From Salinispora cortesiana (lineage in GTDB: Bacteria; Actinomycetota; Actinomycetes; Mycobacteriales; Micromonosporaceae), in assembly GCF_000484695.1 (NCBI RefSeq), contig NZ_AXVR01000010.1:43317-107316 (forward strand): a stretch of 64,000 bases of DNA, read 5' to 3'. Below the pieces are notes generated by a model. The model ran no database searches and was not told the DNA's origin. It was given only the letters and a program-made list of their open reading frames with translations. Numbering within the stretch: position 1 is the stretch's first letter; each line of letters starts with the position of its first letter. Shown here in pieces: positions 60,731-64,000 of the stretch. The translations under genes and the position numbers were made by a program.

Positions 60731-61969
60731 CTACTGCTGCAGGTCGGTGACCTCCTGATGCAGCTCGGCGAGGGTCGCTTCCGGGTTGGCGCCCTGCAGC
60801 GCGATCCTGTTGAGGGCGGAGAGCATCTTCTGCCCGATCGGGTCCCAGGCGGAGGAGACTGGCAGCGGCCTCGCGTCGGCCAGTTGCTCGACGTACACCC
60901 GAACGAAAGGGTCCGCCGCGAGGGCCGGATCGTTCAGGGCGGCCGTCACGGCCGGTAGTTCACCGTTGAGCGCGTACCACCGCAGCTGCGTCTCCGGGTC
61001 AGTCAGGTAGCTCAGCAGCTGGATCGAAGCTTCGGTCTTTGTGGAGTTACTGAAGACGCCCAATGTCGATCCGGCATAGAGCGCGGTGCTGGCCTCAGCG
61101 CCGGGAAGCCGGGCGACCGCCCACTTTCCCGCGAGTTCCGGCGCCTGCTCCGTGAGCGCCGTGGCCAGATACGGGCCGGATATCAGCATCGGGGTGGCTC
61201 CGGAGACAAAGCCCTGGGTCTGGTCGAAGTCGGACGCGATGGGAACGAGATCGTCCGCATAAAAGCTGAGGTAAAAGTCAACCGCACGGCGAAACTCCGG
61301 CGTGTCCAGGTTGATCTTCCCCGATGCGTCGGTGACGTCACCACCAGCCTGCCAGATGAACTGCACAGGCAGTGGAACATCCCACTGTGGGATGTGGTAC
61401 CCGTAGGCACCCTTGCCGCGAGCGGCGAGCTTGGTGGCGTACGCGCGCAGTTGCTCCCACGTGGCCGGCGGCTCACCCAGGCCCTGCTCAGTCAGGATGT
61501 CCGTGCGGTAGAACAGCACTCGGGTATCGCTGATCCAGGGCACCGACAGCATCCGGCCGGCCGGATTCAACCTGTCCGGTGCTACCGAGTCGAGAAACCG
61601 CCCGGGGGCCAGGTTTGGGTGGGCATCGGTCAGGGGCGCCAGGTCAGCGAGCGCACCGGCATCGACGACAGCCGGCAGGTGGGAGAGCCCGATCTGCATG
61701 ACATCCGGTCCGTTGCCCGAGGCGACAGCGGTGGTCAACTTTTCGTTGACATTGTCCCAGGGAATTGCATCAACATCGATTCTGATGTCGAAAATACGGC
61801 TGAAATCCTCGACCAACTGCTCGAACTTCGACCCGTCGTCGCCCATGATCCAAACCTTGAGGGTACTCGCGTCCGTGCTGGCTGAGTCACGGCCGCCACA
61901 TGCAGTCAGCGTCGCCGACAGCACGAGGATGGTCGCGACCGCAGCCCCAACTCTCGACAACCTGGACAT
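60731..61969 (-). CDS. Sugar-binding lipoprotein of an ABC importer (CUT1)
   Basis: Extracellular binding protein of 412 residues. The signal peptide ends in the lipobox LTAC, so Cys24 is lipid-modified. The body is of the family-1 extracellular solute-binding type: TLKVWIMGDDGSKFEQLVED, NGPDVMQIGLSHLPAVVDAG, FQ-type hinge and SYLTDPETQLRWYALNGELP. ATG 61969 has its own strong AGGAGGGA site, although it lies 83 bp inside the ROK gene. Confidence 0.93.
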   Translation of the reverse strand: MSRLSRVGAAVATILVLSATLTACGGRDSASTDASTLKVWIMGDDGSKFEQLVEDFSRIFDIRIDVDAIPWDNVNEKLTTAVASGNGPDVMQIGLSHLPAVVDAGALADLAPLTDAHPNLAPGRFLDSVAPDRLNPAGRMLSVPWISDTRVLFYRTDILTEQGLGEPPATWEQLRAYATKLAARGKGAYGYHIPQWDVPLPVQFIWQAGGDVTDASGKINLDTPEFRRAVDFYLSFYADDLVPIASDFDQTQGFVSGATPMLISGPYLATALTEQAPELAGKWAVARLPGAEASTALYAGSTLGVFSNSTKTEASIQLLSYLTDPETQLRWYALNGELPAVTAALNDPALAADPFVRVYVEQLADARPLPVSSAWDPIGQKMLSALNRIALQGANPEATLAELHQEVTDLQQ

Positions 61970-63242
61970 GTTCCCTCCTGTTTATGTGATGGTGGCGGTA
62001 GTCACTTCCTCGCCCCCCCGTGGACTGCGCCTGCGACGACGGCGCGCTCCTCGCCAACAGCTTCCCGTCGACAAACTGCTCCAGCGGCAGCAGTGCGGCG
62101 CCGAGGGCCACTGCGTCGTCACCAACCTTGCTCAGCACAATCGTCACGTTCTCCGCCGGTCGCTTCAGCGCAAACTCGGCGATGTGCTGATCGAGCTGGG
62201 CGTGCCGACGCTCCACTAGGCGCAGTCCAGCCCATCCACCTATCACCAGCTGATCGGGGTTGAACAGGTTGACCAGATTTGCCAGCCCCAGCCCCAGAAT
62301 CTCCAGCGTCTCGTCGAGCAGTCGAGTAGCTGTCGCATTGCCGCTGTCTGCGGCGTCGATGAGACCGACCAACGCCTCCTCGTCTGATCCCGTCACGTCG
62401 ATGCCGGCCCTGCGCCAGCGGCGGACGACCGCACTTCCGCCCACATACGCCTCAAGACAGCCGCGGGCGCCACACTGGCAGGTCGGGCCACCGAGTGAGA
62501 CCTTGATGTGGCCCCATTCGCCAGCGCTACTCGACGAACCTCGCAGCAGCCGTCCGCCGGCGATGACTCCGATGCCGAGGCCACGTCCCACGAGGACAAC
62601 GATGCTGTGACTCTGCCCGGCGGCCGCACCGAACCAGGTCTCGGCCATGGCCAGGGTCTTGGCACCGTTGTCGGCGAAGATCGGCACATCGGTGGAGCCA
62701 ACCATCTCGGCCAGCGCGGTCGGCTCCCACCCGAGACTCTGGGCATGGATGATATCCGTGCCGTCCTCGGCCGTGCCGACGATGCCCGGAAGCCCCAGGC
62801 CAATGCCGACCAGCGTTTCATCCGATTCAGGATTGGCCGCGCGGAGCTGGTCGAAAGCCGCACCCAACGCATCGGCGACCCGACCAGGACTGGTGACACG
62901 AGTGGGGAGTTGGTGGAAGACCCGGTCCACCCGCCGCAGCGACAGGTCGAACAGTTCGGCGGTCACGCCGTGCTCGCCGACATCAACGCCGATCAGATGG
63001 GCCCCGGCGCCGACCGGACGAAGCCGGGCGATCGGCCTTCCCCCGTCGGAGGGAAGTGATCCATGCTCCTCGACCAACCCTTCACGGATAAGGCCGCCAA
63101 CCACACTGGTCACCGTCGCCGGTGACAACGCGCACTCGTTGGCCAGCGCGGCTCGGGTGGTCTCGCCGACCAACACCACCCGTCGGAGCACCGCAGCCCG
63201 GTTGCGGACCCGGATGTCCTTTACGCTGTTTCGCCCCTTCAT
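61887..63242 (-). CDS. ROK-family repressor of the glycan operon
   Basis: Regulator of 451 residues. The N-terminal winged HTH (residues 10-70) has RAALANECALSPATVTSVVG and SDGGRPIARL. The ROK sugar-kinase-like domain follows, with LIGVDVGEHGVTAELF, the zinc motif CQCGARGCLEAYVG and LFNPDQLVIGG. The family normally ends near residue 395. Here about 50 extra residues (from RSAPSSQAQ) run into the binding-protein gene without family similarity, so the end may reflect loss of an earlier stop. It likely represses its own operon and responds to the imported sugar. Confidence 0.88.
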   Translation of the reverse strand: MKGRNSVKDIRVRNRAAVLRRVVLVGETTRAALANECALSPATVTSVVGGLIREGLVEEHGSLPSDGGRPIARLRPVGAGAHLIGVDVGEHGVTAELFDLSLRRVDRVFHQLPTRVTSPGRVADALGAAFDQLRAANPESDETLVGIGLGLPGIVGTAEDGTDIIHAQSLGWEPTALAEMVGSTDVPIFADNGAKTLAMAETWFGAAAGQSHSIVVLVGRGLGIGVIAGGRLLRGSSSSAGEWGHIKVSLGGPTCQCGARGCLEAYVGGSAVVRRWRRAGIDVTGSDEEALVGLIDAADSGNATATRLLDETLEILGLGLANLVNLFNPDQLVIGGWAGLRLVERRHAQLDQHIAEFALKRPAENVTIVLSKVGDDAVALGAALLPLEQFVDGKLLARSAPSSQAQSTGGRGSDYRHHHINRREHVQVVESWGCGRDHPRAVGDADCMWRP

Positions 63243-63561
63243 GGCACCCCTAAAGTCGAGTCTTAATCTAAGGTCTGAAGTAACCCCAAGCAATAGACCC
63301 GAGCAAGATTATTTCGAGAAATATCGATCATCTGATCGATACGAAGCAACATCCGCACATCCAAGGCCAAACCCGATTCGACTAATCCGAGGACAACGCG
63401 GATCATCGCGGGCGACGGGGCACACATCCAGGCCCCCAGGCATCCAGACATCCAGGTGAGACATCATCTAGCACATAATGGACATTCTGCTGCCGGCGGT
63501 GCGAATCTCTTGGGGCCACGGGGAACACCGCGTGGCTGCCGAGACGAGAGGAGCCGCAGTC
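63243..63561. other. Regulatory region upstream of the ROK gene
   Basis: No gene. It holds a 20-bp palindrome (63322-63341), a short dyad CTTAATCTAAG (63262-63272) near the ROK start, and a cluster of CATCCAG copies (63425-63455). Composition is AT-richer than the neighbours, as expected for an operon promoter. Confidence 0.6.
63322..63341. promoter_or_regulatory. 20-bp palindrome, candidate ROK operator
   Basis: TATCGATCATCTGATCGATA has perfect 9-bp arms with a 2-bp centre, 80 bp upstream of the ROK start codon. It is AT-rich and symmetric, as expected for a dimeric repressor site. Confidence 0.6.
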
Positions 63562-63675
63562 ATGAGCGACCTTACCGACACTGTCCAGCGCTACATCATT
63601 ATGTGGAACGAGACGGACCCAACGCGTCGGGCCGAAAGAGTTCGCAATATCTGTACCGAGAATGCGACCTATACC
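63562..63675 (+). pseudogene. SnoaL-like gene fragment truncated by an insertion
   Basis: ATG 63562 with GAGAGGAG upstream starts MSDLTDTVQRYIIMWNETD, going on to RAERVRNICTENATYT. This is the first helix and strand of SnoaL/NTF2-like proteins of about 120 residues. Similarity stops after codon 38, at 63675, where unrelated sequence with a stop at 63706-63708 begins. The missing rest and the transposase remnant that follows point to insertion of a mobile element. Confidence 0.7.
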
Positions 63676-64000
63676 CTGATTCTTCGCGGGTCTGACGCCT
63701 GTCGATGATTGAGGGGCCGGCATTGTAGCTGGTGGATGTCTTGGGCTCGTCGGGTATGGCTGTGGGCCGGCTGTCGCGCCGGTGGGGCGTGGTCTCCTCG
63801 GGTTCCTCCTGGTCGTCGGGGCGGTGGTGGGGTGGTCAGGTGGCGGGCATGGGCATGCGGCGGATGGTCTCGATGGCGGTAGCTAGGTCGGTGGCCCAGG
63901 GCCAGGTGCGGGGCAGGCGCAGCCAGCGGTAGCGGCGGGCGCGGACCAGGCGTGCGGGAGTCTGGAGGATTCGGTAACGCAGCGTTTTGGGTTCGGCCTT
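63676..64000 (-). mobile_element. IS1380-type insertion sequence, partial at window edge
   Basis: The element end is placed near 63675-63676, where the SnoaL homology breaks. Inside it the minus strand carries the end of a transposase. The other end, the inverted repeats and the target duplication lie outside the window, so the exact border is inferred. Confidence 0.6.
63836..64000 (-). CDS. Transposase C-terminus, IS1380 family (partial)
   Basis: The last 54 codons are visible on the minus strand: KAEPKTLRYRILQTPARLVR, then LRLPRTWPWATDLATAIETI and the stop at 63836-63838. The KAEPK...LRYR...ARL...WPW pattern is the typical tail of IS1380-family DDE transposases. The rest lies beyond the right edge. 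Confidence 0.72.
   Translation of the reverse strand, partial: KAEPKTLRYRILQTPARLVRARRYRWLRLPRTWPWATDLATAIETIRRMPMPAT

Overview
The window is a high-GC actinobacterial chromosome segment. Lsr2, ergothioneine genes, an L,D-transpeptidase lipoprotein, XRE-DUF5753/DUF397 pairs, GTG starts and strong third-position GC bias all point to Actinomycetota. The gene mix most resembles Micromonosporaceae (Salinispora/Micromonospora type). That genus-level placement is inference, since no rRNA or marker gene is present.

Left part (1-18.4 kb): ergothioneine genes egtA-egtB-egtC on the minus strand run off the left edge. They are followed by a membrane Ser/Thr kinase, a DUF305 protein, a secreted LVIVD-repeat protein, a frameshifted MerR gene, an asparagine synthetase-like enzyme coupled to a LAS/M15-like protein, a DEAD-box helicase with a DbpA-type RNA-binding domain, lsr2, a decayed MFS gene, a nitroreductase, a cytoplasmic BtuF-like protein, a DoxX-like protein, an FKBP and an L,D-transpeptidase.

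Middle (18.6-44.9 kb): a branched-chain-type 2-oxoacid dehydrogenase operon (E1a-E1b-E2) lies divergent from an Lrp regulator. Next come a LigD-type polymerase, a phosphoesterase, glyA behind a recognisable ZTP riboswitch, DedA, an XRE/DUF397 pair and a diguanylate cyclase. A sulfur-detoxification operon follows (CstR-like repressor, CstB-like persulfide dioxygenase-rhodanese, rhodanese-DUF2892, TSUP exporter) with ATACCC/GGGTAT operator boxes. After it are an acyl-CoA ligase, a DesA3-type desaturase with its reductase, a PucR regulator, a secreted vWA pair, and a second MFS gene with two frameshifts.

Right part (45-53.4 kb): a compact accessory-looking set holds TetR/DHA2 exporter, ABC-F/TetR (the ABC-F gene has a possible leader ORF), then a HalD/BesD-like 2-oxoglutarate oxygenase next to a carnitine acyltransferase-family enzyme. 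The last pair is the best candidate for an undescribed small pathway: an intact HxD iron triad predicts a hydroxylase, and the acyltransferase could acylate the product. A very strong 22-bp hairpin closes it.

Far right (53.5-63.3 kb, minus strand): a glycan-utilisation operon with ROK repressor, sugar-binding lipoprotein, two permeases, a cytoplasmic GH5 and a 1226-residue secreted GH5 whose barrel is interrupted by three discoidin-like domains and followed by three more. The window ends in a SnoaL-like gene cut by an IS1380-type element. No tRNA, rRNA or CRISPR array was seen.
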